Notes: generated from the letters alone by a model not told the origin. Positions 1-12,218 are shown, numbered from the stretch's first letter. The stretch is DNA of 64,000 nucleotides from Rhododendron vialii (GCF_030253575.1 NC_080565.1:1984501-2048500), one strand, 5' to 3'. Program-made: numbers and translations.

Positions 1-261
1 TCAGTATTTTTTTTTTCATGTTTGGCTCATATACTTTTACTTTTTTGATTATTCTCGTAGAGATGAATAAATAATTCATAAAAATTCAACATAAAATTAA
101 CAAAAGTTCATACAAGACAAAAATAAGGTGCGGAGTAAAAGAATTTAATGGAGAAGCAACCTATTTGTGGTATTTGTCCTGATGCTGATGCCAAGGATGA
201 ACCCAGAGGTAGATGGGGCCCTATTCTGCTAAAGAAAATAAGTACTTATTTTTCAAGGTTA
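1..261. other. AT-rich flank, no gene seen
   Basis: This is AT-rich sequence to the left of the first solo LTR. A short open frame from 148 (starting MEKQPICGICPDAD) runs straight into the LTR and resembles nothing I know. I see no splice sites or conserved motif that would support a gene. Confidence 0.5.
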
Positions 262-266
262 TTGTG

Positions 267-2895
267 TGTAACGACCCAGATTTTTGACCCAATTTTTTTT
301 TCTAAATATAATAATATTAGAATTATTTTTCTTAATGCAATTCTTTTTTTTAATATAATTATGCATACAATATATACATACATTTTTTTTTAATTTTTCT
401 ACACATACATGCGTACATGCACACTCCTTCTCCTCCCTCACCTCAAACTCCTTCCGTCTCTCCGTCTCCTACTCAGCCTCTACTTCCTCCCTAACCCTAA
501 AACCAAGCTAAATTCGTCCATTCCAAATCCCATGAACCCAACCCTATTAAATTCACTCTTATTCTCTTCCACCAAAATTTTCCTATAAATATCCCACCCC
601 ATTGACCCACGAAATTTACACCACAAATATTCCCCACGCCCTACCAGTCCAAAAGAGAGAGAAAAATCAGAGAAACCCAAGCTTCAATCAATGGAGTTTT
701 AGAGAGAGAAAGAAAGAGAGAGAAAAGTGGGTTACGTACCAAGACCCAACCAAAACTCAATCCGACCATTCCAATCTCTTCCTACTACTCCTAGCATCAC
801 CAAGCATCGTCCAATTTGGTTCCAAAGTCTTCCGATCAAAGAACCCGAAGTTTTTCTTCCCCAAAATTCAAGATTCGTTTTTAAATCAATTCGATCCGAT
901 TAAAGGTATTATAATCCTATCCAACCTCTTCTCTAAGTATATTAAGTGTTTATATGCTTAACCCTATGTCCCGAACGAAAAAAATATAGTTAACCGCGCG
1001 TTTTCTGCCGTATTCACCAAATTGATATTCTTTTTGAGCCCGACATTTTATTTGTAATTATTTGCGAAGAAGATGACCTTTCCGATATTTATTTTACAAT
1101 CCGTATGATATTATTATTATGAAAAACTACTGATCTGATATTATTTTCTTACAATGTAATATCACTTAGTATAAAACGTATTAATAATATCAGTTTAATT
1201 TATCTGGTAGATTTAGTTGTTTTTAAATGTTTCGAAACAACTTTTCGACCTTCCGAACATTGTTTTGACCCCCGAACTATTTTTCCTAGACTTTTCACAC
1301 CTGAAAGATCATAACTTGTTAAAATCATATTTTTTTTATTTAATTATCTATTTATTGAATTATTTATTAGTTATCTATCAAGTCTACTAACGAAAAATCT
1401 TTGCGATCTTCCAAACAATGTTTTAATATCTAAACTAATTTTTTTTAGACTTCTTGCATCTCAAAGATGATATCTTGTTAAAATAATATATTTTTTTAAG
1501 TTAATTTACTATTTATTGTTATTTCTATAGCGTTTTCAATCAAAAATTCTTTACGACCTTATAAACGTTATTATAAATGCCCGAATAATTTTATTTCGAC
1601 TCTCTATATTCCAAAGATGAAACTTTGTTAACCTCAATATATTTTAATCAGTAAGTTATTTATTATTTATTTACTTCACTTTCGGCCACTTTATTTAATA
1701 TCTTTATTTAAAATAATCCCGCGACCCTCCGAACTTAACTTTTGGCACTCAACTGATTGTATAGAACCTTTAGGACTCTTATTAAGGTCATGATAAATAT
1801 TTTAATATTTTTATCTATTTAATGTATTTAATTAGTTTTTAATTAATATATTATATTAGAATTAATTAATAAGAGCCCAGAAAATTTTCCTTTTAATTCT
1901 TTTTGAAACTCTTACTTGATATTGACATTGTGACCATACAAGATTAAGGGCAACGGCCCGTTCATAATAAGTTGCGTGATTACATTGTTTATTAATTGTT
2001 TTAATTATTATTGATTTGTTGTATATTGCATCGATACTTGATTTAAGTGATAGATTGGACCCTAGAGACATGGGGTGGTATGCGAGTAGAATTCACCTAG
2101 ACGATGCTAGATAATGGATGAATTGGAAAGTTTTATTTCTAGATTGCCTGCAGGCGTGATGTTGAGATTTGTGATGAGATTGAAACTGGCGGGTGTCCAG
2201 TGATGAATTGATATACTGGCGGGTGTCCAGTAGTGATTGTGATGTGATTTGTGAAGTGGTACATAAGATAAGCGAACCCTAGTCGTGATTCAGGCATGAT
2301 AAGCTTTCCCCTTGTTGTAGTTATTGGGATGCATACTCGGTACATAACTTAGATGCATCTGCGACAGCAAAGGGAAGTGATCTCATGGGACCGAGCATGG
2401 CTAGTGGTTGGGGAGGAAAGATCCCGCGGAGGAGATCTTAGATTACACGACAAGTTAATGGATAGTAATAAACTGGTTTATGTGGAACAAACTTTGTCTT
2501 GCTTTTTCGCACTAATATTATCCTGTTGCTTGCTATCTGTAATGTAAGAGGGGTGGTTGGGTTGAATTATTCTATTGGGTGATTTATCACTCACGGATAC
2601 GTCTGTATCCTGGCAAATTGTTTGCTTTGGCGATCAATTTGCTAGAGGGCGCAGGATTCACTGGAGATGATTCGAAGATGTTGCAGTTCAACACGGAGAG
2701 AATATCAGGAACGAAGATCGAGTATGTTTCGAATTTGTATCAAGTTTAGAGTCAGCTCTGAAATTAATGTATTTTGAATCAACAAATTTATCTTGTGACT
2801 GTAATAGTTAAACTTTATTTTGAAAAATTATATTTATTTAGCAAATTTTCTTAAAATTTTATTTTATTTTACTTCCGAAAAGTCGGGGCGTTACA
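267..2895 (+). mobile_element. Solo LTR of an LTR retrotransposon (2.6 kb)
   Basis: The block begins TGTAACGACCC and ends GGGGCGTTACA, so the ends form the inverted pair TGTAACG/CGTTACA expected of LTR termini. It is flanked by a perfect 5-bp target duplication, TTGTG at 262-266 and again at 2896-2900. No reverse transcriptase, primer-binding site or second LTR lies inside or beside it, so it is best read as a solo LTR left after recombination between the two LTRs of a full element. A length of 2.6 kb and TGTAAC...GTTACA ends fit large plant Ty3/Gypsy elements, but the family is inferred. A TATA box near 583 gives the orientation. Inside, around 2190-2235, the phrase GGCGGGTGTCCAGT occurs twice in close succession. 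Confidence 0.9.
583..591 (+). promoter_or_regulatory. Candidate TATA box of the solo LTR
   Basis: CTATAAATA is followed by a C-rich stretch, about 315 bases into the LTR. This is a good plant TATA match and suggests the LTR would be transcribed rightward, starting near 615-625. Activity is not shown. Confidence 0.45.
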
Positions 2896-2900
2896 TTGTG

Positions 2901-4987
2901 AGAGAACTAGCACATGCTCGTGCCTGAAGGCACGGCTCGAATAATCAGCAAACACAAATAAATATTGAACTTGGGTGCAATTTATCAACCGTCAGTCCAA
3001 CAAATTCAACTATATATGCGAAAAACAATAACCCATCATATCCATTGATATGGTTAACTTGAATCAGCAAATAAAGAACAAAAAAAATTTGAATCCCTAA
3101 CTTTTGCATACACAAACTCAAACGCATAAAACTTGATTCAATAAAAAAACTCCATCCAAAAATAAAAAAGATACACATCAACGAAAATGCGTACCTCGAA
3201 TAGACATCTAAAAACATGTCATATTCACAAAAAAAGAGCCAAATGATAAAAAGAGGACACAAAGGGTATCCTTAGAAAAGTCTGTCCAGAAACACAACTA
3301 ACGTAGAACGTGTCCAAACATCCTCACCATAATTGTCCGAAACATCTTTGTATCAGTTTCTACATGTCTTTGAAATATTGTTGGTTCACATAATTCCAGT
3401 TTGGTGATAGAAGTTCTACTAATTTTCATATAAGGTATTGTTCACTTATATTTTCTCCAAGCTTTTGCAAGGAACAAAATTTTTAACTGGGAAGCCCTCC
3501 CTGTGACATTTAGTTTCAAAATCGTGTACAACATTCAACACATCTAAGTGATTACTACAGCACAAACGTAGAAGAGGCCTCATGAAAACCTGCCTAAAAT
3601 ATTAAAGTCACCATTGGCCTCATGCACGAATTTGGCCATTAACACGGGTACGTTGGCTGGCTGGAAATGGTAAGGAATGGGGTGTCTAATTCGATGATGT
3701 TGCTGTAGGGGATATAACTTGGGAGGTGGTGATAATGGGCTGCTTGTGATTATTTGTATTTTTCAGGAACTCTCTTCAGAAAGAGAAGCTAAAGCAAAAA
3801 ATTTCTCCCTCTTCATTCCTGTGAGATTTTGGTCGATCAAGACTCTCGAAAGTGTTAGCGTGGGAAGAAAGAAACTTAAAATGATTACGAACTACTTGGG
3901 TGAAACTACGTTGTTACTAACTTTGGAATTGATTAACACGTTTTAGTGTATACTATAACCCTTAAACGAGACAATTTTTAGACCTATTTTATATTTTACG
4001 TACTGTAGTTAAACTTATTTAGTTGTTTTTATGTTTGCAGGTATCAAATAAAGTTACTGAATAAATTGGGATCTACAAAGAGAACAACAAGTAATTAATA
4101 AATGTGGAGCAATTAGGACCAAGTGTTGCTGTGGCTCAAGTGGCTAACATGTCTAACATTCAAGACCATGAAAATGGATATCCTGGAACCCTTTCCTTTT
4201 CCCAATCACCCTAATCCATTTACCTTCCCAGAAAGTCTCCAATTACTCAATTCATTCATTTCAATCCCCATTTCCCAACTACATTATTTTCTAGGAAGAT
4301 GCTAGAGTGTCCCCCTCCAACCCAACGTCTGGAGATACAGTATCACCCCATTTTTTCACCGTCTGATTCATCTCAGCCGTCTAATTAAATAATTGATAAT
4401 ACCAGGTAACTACTGAACCGGTTACTCTTTTCTGAAAAAAAAAAAAAAAAACCTTAACCCCATGGTTTCACAAACCCACGGATATTTTCCTCTCTGAGTC
4501 TCTCTCCCTAAATCAACTATCCTTTTCCATCTCCATCTTCAGCACTGTTTCTCCCTCCTGTGAACCAGCAAATCTACCATCGCTGCCGTGGGTCGGCACC
4601 AGTTAGTGGGCCACGAAGGTCTGGGCTGCCATTGTATATATATATCACTGCTACAAAAATAAACTTACATCATGGTTTTTATCTGTGATCTTTCACTTTT
4701 GATCACGGTAATAAAAGTATGGCCGGTCCATCCGGGTGAGATCCTATGTGCCTTACAAATACAAAAACCGCGATCAATAATTAAATAACCGTTGTCTAAG
4801 TCAGGCTTCCTTCCAGCTTCTTTAACGTATCTTTTTTTTTTTATGACATACCGACTTATTTTTGTGTCTTGTAAATCTTTTTGAACACTTCGAATTAAAA
4901 TTTTAGCCTTTTCAATTTGTCCAGATCGATGATCAACGAGAGGAAACGAAAACAAATAAGAAAGTTTTTCGATGTTGTGCTGCACAG
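2901..4987. other. Intergenic stretch, no gene identified
   Basis: About 2.1 kb of AT-rich sequence with short open frames on both strands, none resembling a known protein. There is an A-tract near 4435-4451. The last part, just before the chitinase exon, ends in a good splice acceptor (CTGCACAG at 4980-4987), so the final few hundred bases may be a remnant of the chitinase intron. I looked for the chitin-binding and catalytic N-terminal exon upstream and did not find it. Confidence 0.5.
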
Positions 4988-5396
4988 ACTTTTGCTACAT
5001 AGAGGAGATAAATGGTTCCTCCAAGAACTACTGGGATAACACCAGCACTGGTCTTGTGTAGCCGGGGAAGGCTACTACGGGAGAGGCCCCATCCAGCTAT
5101 CATGGAATTACAATTACGGTCCGGCCGGAAACAGCATTGGATTCGACGGACTTAGCAACTCGGAAGCCATGGCCACCGATCCGGTTATCTCGTTTAAGAC
5201 TGCCTTGTGGTATTGGATGAATAATTGCCACTCAATTATGGTCTCTGGCCAAGGGTTTGGTGCAACGATCCGAGCCATTAACGGTCCTGTGGAGTGCAAC
5301 GGCGGAAACCCGGCTGCAGTTAGTGCTAGGGTTACTTACTAGACGGACTACTGTAGCCAGCTTGGAGTTGCGCCTGGGAATAATCTTTACTGTTAG
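4988..5396 (+). pseudogene. Class IV chitinase (GH19) pseudogene, 3' exon
   Basis: GH19 chitinases hydrolyse chitin and act in pathogen defence, usually secreted or vacuolar. This exon opens right after a splice acceptor with FCYIEEING, the point where class IV chitinases often carry their intron. It continues [16 protein letters not shown], then [29 protein letters not shown] and a C-terminal DYCSQLGVAPGNNLYC before the stop at 5394-5396. Two lesions are visible. The frame of the first part meets TAG at 5059-5061, while the rest reads in a different frame, so there is a small indel near 5050-5065. A TAG at 5340-5342 replaces the second of two tyrosine-region codons (VTY then stop then TDYC). 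The signal peptide, chitin-binding domain and first catalytic region are missing. Family is clear; the copy is dead. Confidence 0.92.
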
Positions 5397-5918
5397 ATCA
5401 ATGTGACACACTTAAAAACTTACGTGTCTTAAAGTCATTCTGTATGTGGTCTCTATAAAATAAATTGTCTTTGAATATGATTCAATATTGTTGATAGAAA
5501 AAATAAAAATGATGGAAGATCAATTCATGGTGCATTTTCTTTGCATTTTTTTGGTATTTTTATATTATTAATATTCTAGTGAATGCCTATGCCTAAAGAC
5601 AGATTTCAACGTCAACTGAATCATATGTAGATCACCTTGGATAGTTACCAAGAGCAAAAACATACTAATAACAACACTTAATTAAGCATCGCAATAGCTC
5701 GCCAAGAACGAAAATAAACCATACGAAAATTGAAGGGTTCTTATTTTCAATAAGGTCAACCGTCACTTTAATTACAACTGCCAAGTTGCCACAAAAACAT
5801 GTTCAAAAAGAAAAAAAAAATTAAGAAAAAAAGAACGTTGCCACAAAAACACGATCGGCTTTCTTTTAAAAATAATGCATAGGTCTTGTAAAGTCAAACT
5901 CCCACTTAAGAAGAAGTA
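5397..5918. other. 3' flank of the chitinase pseudogene
   Basis: AT-rich sequence that probably began as the 3' untranslated region of the chitinase gene. It includes A-rich tracts near 5810-5835. No gene is seen up to the target duplication AATTA (5919-5923) of the Copia element. Confidence 0.5.
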
Positions 5919-5923
5919 AATTA

Positions 5924-6443
5924 TGTTGGAAATTTACGGAATTTCTGATGAATGAAACCGGGACTTTTGGAGGGACTCCCGAGACAACCGATACATTGTA
6001 TCTGGACGCACCACAATCAATAGACGTATTGATGTGTGCGGCTGTAACTCCCGTAACTCCTCCACCTTGATGGCAGCGTTACTCCTCCATCTTGATTGCA
6101 GAATTTATACTCACATTATACCTCTGGAGTTACAAATATCTCCTTCACTCTATAAGAGGATATTCATGTTTTTCGGAGAGAACCAGAAGTTCACAACATT
6201 CTAGATATACTCTCATAACAGTATGTTCTTTGAGAGAGAGAGGCAGACGGTCGTTCAGGTCGCCAAGGCGGTCGACGGTGGTGTTCCGAAAGCTTGCGGT
6301 TTAGCCGAGCCAACTCTAGGAGGAAGATGCCGATGTAACTTACAACACCTTCGATAGGTGGCGAATCTTTCTTAAGAAGACTGTGGTATCACACAGGACT
6401 CGGTTTGATATTCTGAAAATCCAGTTTGTATCTCGATCTTATA
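5924..6443 (+). repeat. 5' LTR of the Copia element, 3' end missing
   Basis: It aligns with 11042-11560, with many substitutions and a small indel (the 3' LTR has an extra GGTACCGGGTTCG-like stretch near 11107). A TATA box (TATAAGAGG) lies at 6151. Similarity stops near 6440, so roughly the last 110 bases present in the 3' LTR, plus the primer-binding site, are absent here. The visible divergence of the two LTRs points to an old insertion. Confidence 0.85.
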
Positions 6444-8205
6444 CTCAATTATGGCCTCTGACCAATTTTGGTTGGTGGAAGTTTCTTTAATTGTTGCTGC
6501 ACGATGGTGTTCGAAACCGTCATGCAAAATCAACGGGACATGGTGGTCCAAAGGGTGGTTATTTTTGCAGCTCATGGGTGTAAAGAAAGTTTTCCGTTTA
6601 AATTTCTATTGCTAGTATTCTGCATACTCCATGGTTCATATGCTAGTTGAATGCTCGTATGCTTATTGATGCTAATTAGTTTTGATTATCCCTTAAAAGG
6701 GAAAGTGTGTGCTAAAACGTTCCCCTACATTTCAGAAACTCTGACGTTTCTTGATATATCCCGTGTTGAAGGTGATGCATGTCGATAATAAATAGCATAT
6801 TCGTTTTGCTAGTTGGGTTTTGATATTAAACTTTTGGACTTTCCACTGAACGTATCTGATAAGGCACAAAATATCCTCGCGTGGAATTGTTCTGTTGCTA
6901 AAGACATGTGGCTAATTAAGGCTTGGTCATTATTAGTACCAATGAGAAAACGTTTTGGCTAGCTCTTTTGTTCATTGCAGTAGATATTGCTAATATTTGC
7001 TAATTTGTCATTTCAGAGAGATGCAATTAATGGAAGTGTTTGGTGATTGGTTTCACAAGTTGGGACTGTGGAATTATAGTTTGATGTCACCAGAAGAGAT
7101 AATATTCGGGCTACTGAGTTTTCTTGTTGAGAGCATTCGAAATGGGAAAACATATTTTCCGTGTTGGCTTTGGAGGATGAACCAGTCTAAGGTTTGCAAA
7201 AGGGGAAAAAAAAACCTGCTGGGCTTCGGCCATGGACATGCGCGGCTGGGCCTCATATGGTTTTTGAGATAGCTGTTGGGCTACGGTCTCGGTCAGTTGT
7301 GCTCAACTCGACCTCGGACCAGTTTTGTGGTAAAACTGTTTGGCTTCGGCCTCGATCAGCTGTGCGCGACTCAATCATGGTAACAAATAAGCTATGGCCT
7401 CGGTCAATTGTGCGCGACTTGATCTCGGATCAATTGCTTATATGGCTATTGAAGTGGTGTACTCAGCCGTGGCCCTGCATATGATCTGCTCGGCTTGGTC
7501 CGTGCGCGGTCATTTCGGCTTTGTTTTGGGAACAAGTTACAAGAGCAGATGGGGAAAATAGTAAACGGTTTTGTTTTGTGAATTTTTAAGATCATTTTGG
7601 ACAAAAAAATGGAAGACAAAATGTTCGTTTTCCCAACTTTGAAAGTTGCTACTTTGATAACATTCAAAGGCAGTGGATGTCTTTGATTACTTATGATTTT
7701 ATAAAGAGATCAAAGTTTTAGAAACAGACTAATGTCTCAAATTGATTGCTATTTCGAAAGGATCACTATTAGCATTTATTTATTTATTTTTTTGATTTTG
7801 CTAATTGGTTTTATACTATGATTCTCGAAGTGGTTTTGTGATTGGGGCTCCACTATTTTATTTTATTTTTATGCATTAGAGGGCACTGGATTTATTTGGG
7901 CATTGCATGTGAGAGCATGTACAGGTTCTGACTAGTACTTAGAGATAATAATATGCGGTCGTGCATAATTATCTTTTCTATGAAATCTCTTTACATGCAT
8001 AAATATCAGTTGAAATGGAAGATGAGGCAGTGCCCTCAGTGATTTGATCACATCTGTTGGTGCGCCAACAGAGGTTCTTATGACCATGCTGAGAAAGAGG
8101 TGTCAACATGAGATGTTGTTCTACCTAAACATTCTGAGTGGTTTGTACAATTGTTTGGTGCGCCAACAGTGGTTTCTACGGGAATATGTTCCTCTCATGT
8201 GAAAA
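6444..8205. other. Unrecognised interior of the Copia element
   Basis: This is where the LTR end, primer-binding site and gag should be. I recognise none of them. A short frame starting MASDQFWLVEV begins at 6452 but matches nothing I know. Around 7264-7440 there is a degenerate GC-richer repeat. Near 8060 and 8157 the phrase TTGGTGCGCCAACAG recurs. The region may hold a nested insertion or captured DNA, but I could not find its ends. Confidence 0.45.
7264..7440. repeat. Degenerate direct repeats around CGGCCTCGGTCA
   Basis: Three related units start at about 7281, 7343 and 7391. Each reads roughly GGCTTCGGCCTCGATCAG followed by TGTGCGCGACT and a variable tail. They are more GC-rich than the surrounding DNA. 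The repeat looks like part of another retroelement, but this is only an impression. Confidence 0.45.
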
Positions 8206-9094
8206 ATGAGTAGGATGGGCAAGTGGTTGCTATTGTACGTGAAGGTTCAAGTGATAAAGACTTCTTTTCAATTAGTTGAAAGAAGCACAAAACCATTTAA
8301 CTTAATTCACACTGAGGTGTGGGATTTCAAAGTTATGTCCAAATACGAGGTGGCAGTAAGTATTTTATTACTTTTGTCTTTATTAGCATAAACTATTGCT
8401 ATGTGTAATTGCTCGAGAGCAAGAACACAATAGTGGATAAAGCTCGTTCTTGTTAATAATGGAGTTGGACATCAACTTAGCTAAGAATAAGGTGGTGGAT
8501 AGTGACCGAGGTGGTACATTCAAATTACCGGTGGTGGAACTTGTGTCTAGCTAGTTCACCAAACTATTATACCTTATTTGCTTCACTAATATATATGGAT
8601 TTGTTAAAAGGCCATATCTTGCCTAAGAGGCTATGGTTGACTAATTCTGTTATCCACAGATTTTATGGAGTAAAGCATTTTGCTCCACATATGGTGGCCT
8701 AAACAAGATACCATGCAAGAAAGTTGATAAAACCCTAAAAATGTTGGGGCGAAAGCCTTGTGATAAATTCTAAAGAATGTGGGGGTGTTTTGCAAAAAGT
8801 GGTTGTTCCTATATATACCTAAGAAGGTGAGAATAGGCCTCACGATTGTTGATTGTGTGCACACAATAGCAACTTGTGTTATGTCATGTGCATGAATATG
8901 AGATATCAGATATTTACAAGAATAAGAACATGGAATCTAGGAATGTGTTGTTCCTTGAACACATATTTTCACATAGGTCCATAGAGGAGTCAAGTTCGGT
9001 TAAGCGAACTTTGAAGACTGCAGGTGAAAGCAGTCAAGACCAAGAGGAAGAAGTTGATGTTAAGCCAAGGAGTAGCAAACTGGCTAGAATATAA
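8206..9094 (+). pseudogene. Copia integrase remnants
   Basis: Integrase inserts the element cDNA into the genome. The start of the integrase core is visible at about 8250-8340 as KTSFQLVERSTKPFNLIHTE followed by VWDF, a standard Copia phrase. A C-terminal integrase part is readable near 8770-8880 (PKKVRIGLTIVDCV). The linker before reverse transcriptase is in frame at 8940-9094 (LEHIFSHRSIEESSS and then GESSQDQEEEVDVKPRSS). Most of the DDE catalytic core between these points is riddled with stops, so no functional protein can be made. Confidence 0.8.
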
Positions 9095-9099
9095 CATCC

Positions 9100-10456
9100 T
9101 TTGGTCCAGACTTTCTAACATTTATGTTAGAAAGTGAGACTCGGACATTCAAGAAAGCAACGAGCTCTCCTGAGAGTCCTTTGTGAAAGGAGGCTATCAA
9201 GAGTGAAATTGATTCCATTCTGCAGAAAGCGAATGAGCTACGTATGAGTCAGATGGATGTCAAGGTAGCTTTCCTAAATGGCGATTTAGATGAAGGAATC
9301 TACATGGAGCAACCTGAGGGTCTTTCAGCGCCAAGTCAAGAAAGGAAAGTATGTAGGCTTGTTAGATCTCTGTATGGTCTAAAGCTAGCACCGAAACAAT
9401 GACATGAGAAATTTGACAATACTATGTTGTCGAGTGGTTTCAAAATCAACGAATGTGACAAATGTGTTTATGTCAAGAACACAAACGAATGGAACGTCAT
9501 TTTGTGTCTGTACATTGATATATGATATGCTCATTGTTGATAGCAATGAAAGGGTTATTCGATCTACCAAGGATATGTTAAACTCGAAGTTTGACATGAA
9601 GGATATGGGCCTTGCAGATGTCATTTTGGGTGTCAAGATCACCAGAACATCTGTCGAACTTGCGTTGTCTCAGACACACTACATTGACAAGATTCATGAG
9701 AAGTTCAACCCGTCTGATTCAAATGTCGCAAAAACCCCTGTGGATTTAAGTCTATATTTATCCAAGAATGGGGGGAAGGCATATTTCAATTAGAGTATTC
9801 TCGGATAATTGAGAGCCTGATGTACTTGATGAGTTGTACAAGGCCCGATATAGCTTATTCAGTCAGCAGACTGAGCAAATACACGAGTAATCTAGGTCGT
9901 GATCACTGGAAGGCAATAGTCAAGGTTCTGCACTATTTGAAGTATACTCGTGATCTAGGGTTGCACAACACCAACTATCCAGTAGTACTGGAAAAGTATT
10001 GTGATGAGAACTGGATATTAGATATGAAGGACTCAAAATCCATGAGTGGGTATGCCTTCATACTTGGTGGTGCACCTGTTTCTTAGAAATCCTTCAAACA
10101 CACATGTATAGCACGTTCAACGAGGAAATCAGAGTTTATCGTTCTAGATAAAGCGTTTGTGGCTCCGTCGATTTTTGGAGGATATTTCAAGATGGCCGAA
10201 ACTTGTGCCAGCGATTAGTATCCACTGCGACAGTCGATCTTCAATTGGTAGGGCACAGAGTAATATGTATAATAGTAAGTCTAGATATATTCGACATAGA
10301 CATAATACCATTAGGCAATTACTCTCAAGTGGGGTTGTCACTATTGACTATGTGAGGTCAAAGGACAACATTGCAGATCTGCTAACCAAAGGGTTAAATC
10401 GAGAGCTAGTTGAGCAAGTATTGAAACAGATGGGGCTAAAGCCACTACGCTCATAA
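9100..10456 (+). pseudogene. Copia reverse transcriptase and RNase H, broken
   Basis: Reverse transcriptase copies element RNA into DNA and RNase H removes the RNA strand. Visible text includes SSPESPL and [16 protein letters not shown], then [30 protein letters not shown] and FDMKDMGLADVILG, the [16 protein letters not shown] motif and the RNase H end (DYVRSKDNIADLLTKGLNRE). Lesions: the stretch normally lying between [10 protein letters not shown] and [11 protein letters not shown] (roughly 100 residues) is deleted; TGA replaces a tryptophan codon near 9400; a small insertion disrupts the YVDD catalytic box near 9520; frameshifts occur near 9790 and 10150; and TAG replaces tryptophan near 10084. 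Confidence 0.93.
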
Positions 10457-11032
10457 TTACAGTAGGGGTAGCCAACTTAGCTGACTGGAGATCCCAAGAT
10501 CTAGGTTCAATGAGACTATCCTTTATGAGTAGCCGAGAACGATCACTGAGGAGACTCGGTCTCCTGCCCATTCCTATGGTGTAGAACAATGATACCTGCA
10601 AATGGAAAGAGGTTAAACATTGCTTTTAATGACTCCTATGAACTGAATTGCCAGGCGGGGTATAGCATGATACCCTTTATAGGAAAGTCACCTATGTTAG
10701 TATGAAGTGGGGCAGCTTCTTTGAGAATTGTGGCGAAATTCTCAAGAAAATACTCGCAGAATCAGGAAGAGGGTGTCATGGCCAAAATGAACCCAACAAT
10801 GAGAACTGAACTACGTTAGGAGAAGTCCTGTGTGACGTCTATTGTCTCGGTTTACATCGGTGGCGGAACAGTTCAAAGCGAGACCACATACTAATCTGTC
10901 AACAAACCCGATAGACTATCACAAGGGAAGGTTCTAGGCCAAAAGCCACCTATCCTATGTAGGAATTATCCGTTGTCGCTCTCTCGGATCAACTTTGTAC
11001 TCTGCACCAGTATGCTTGCCAATTTCATTCAT

Positions 11033-11041
11033 GGGGAGGAT
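11033..11041 (+). promoter_or_regulatory. Polypurine tract of the Copia element
   Basis: GGGGAGGAT lies directly before the 3' LTR start TGTTGA. This is the place and composition expected for the plus-strand priming site of a Copia element. Confidence 0.8.
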
Positions 11042-11675
11042 TGTTGAAAATTTACGAAATTTCAAATGAATGAAATCGGGACTTTTGGAGAGTCTCCCGA
11101 GGCAACCGGTACCGGGTTCGTTGTATCTGGATGCACCACAATAAATAGACTTATTGATGTGTGCGGCTGTAACTCCCGTAACCCCTCCACCTTGATGGCA
11201 GCATTACTCTTCCATATTGATTGCAGAATTTATACTCACATTATACCTCCTGGAGTTACAAATATCTCCTTCACTCTATAAGATGATATTCATGTTTTTT
11301 TGGAGAGAACCAGAAGTTCACAACATTCCAGATATACTCTGATAACCGTTCTTTGAAAGAGAGAGGCAGACTGTTGTTCAGTTCGCCAAGGCGGTCGACG
11401 GTAATGTTCCGACGGCTTGTGGTTTAGCTGAGCCAACTCTGGGAGGAAGACGCTAATGTAACCTACAACACCTTTGGTAGGCTGCGAATCTTTCTTAAGG
11501 AGACTGTGGTATCACACAGGACTCGGTTTGATATTTTGAAAATTCAATTTGTATCTCATTCTTATACTCTGTCCATTGTTTTTGTATTTTGTAATTCGAT
11601 TCAATCTTGTAATTGTATCATTGATAATGAAATTGTTCTCTGGAATATTATGTGATTGCTGAATTTTTCCCAACA
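11042..11675 (+). repeat. 3' LTR of the Copia element
   Basis: A 634-bp LTR beginning TGTTGAAAATTTACG and ending TTCCCAACA, followed directly by the target duplication AATTA. A TATA box lies at 11277. It is the more complete of the two LTRs. Confidence 0.9.
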
Positions 11676-11680
11676 AATTA

Positions 11681-12218
11681 GAAGGACATGGATCCTCTCC
11701 GGTTCCTTTGAGGGATACAACAGTCCTATCTGACCCTTCCGAGTCCTTGGCGGGCTTGTTTCGATAATTGAAAATGGTCTCATCACTTTAGCCACGTGGA
11801 CAACCATATTAGCTCATTGGATATCATTTGAGATGTTTTCGGAACGCATTTATCTTGAAAAAATTAACCGATAGTTGGGGAAACTAATTCTTGTCTCAGA
11901 AATAGGAAGGAAGGTTAATGGTGCAACAGCTTCTATTGAGCGATCAATTAAGGAGGCTACAGATACTTCAATTCAAAGGGTGGGAAAGACAAACAAACGT
12001 TAAGGGCCATTTATTGGTTAATTTGAGTCAATAATTAAGGAGGCTTCCCAGAGTGTTTAAGCTTTATTTGTCAATTGCTAGCATGGAATTCAAATGAGCT
12101 TTCATTGAGATATATTGTCACGAGAAATAATTTATTGACGTTAATTGTTCGAATAAAATTAATGATTTTAATATACACGTTATAGGCATAATGAGTCAAG
12201 CAACAATATGAATTGGGG
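11681..12218. other. Intergenic stretch, nothing identified
   Basis: AT-rich sequence right of the Copia element. No gene, repeat or element terminus was recognised. Confidence 0.5.

Larger units (their letters stand above)
5924..11675 (+). mobile_element. Degenerate Ty1/Copia LTR retrotransposon
   Basis: The element begins TGTTGGAAATTTACGG and ends TTCCCAACA, with a perfect 5-bp target duplication AATTA at 5919-5923 and 11676-11680. Inside, in Copia order, are integrase remnants (about 8206-9094), then reverse transcriptase and RNase H (9100-10456), a polypurine tract (11033-11041) and the 3' LTR. The pol text is of the Tnt1-like (Tork-like) type. It cannot be autonomous: the 5' LTR is cut short, no primer-binding site or recognisable gag remains, the N-terminal part of reverse transcriptase is deleted, and stops and frameshifts are scattered through pol. 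Outer ends and target duplication are intact, so the damage happened inside after insertion. Confidence 0.93.

Noticed and set aside
4640..4985. Possible CACTA transposon end (CACTGCTACAAAAATAAA) before the chitinase exon
   Set aside because: No matching inverted end (TTTGTAGCAGTG) and no 3-bp target duplication were found in the window.
6436..6470. Resemblance between ACTCAATTATGGCCTCTGACC in the Copia element and ACTCAATTATGGTCTCTGGCC in the chitinase exon (5234-5254)
   Set aside because: Only about 21 bases match, the reading contexts differ, and flanks do not extend; taken as chance or at most a repair microhomology.
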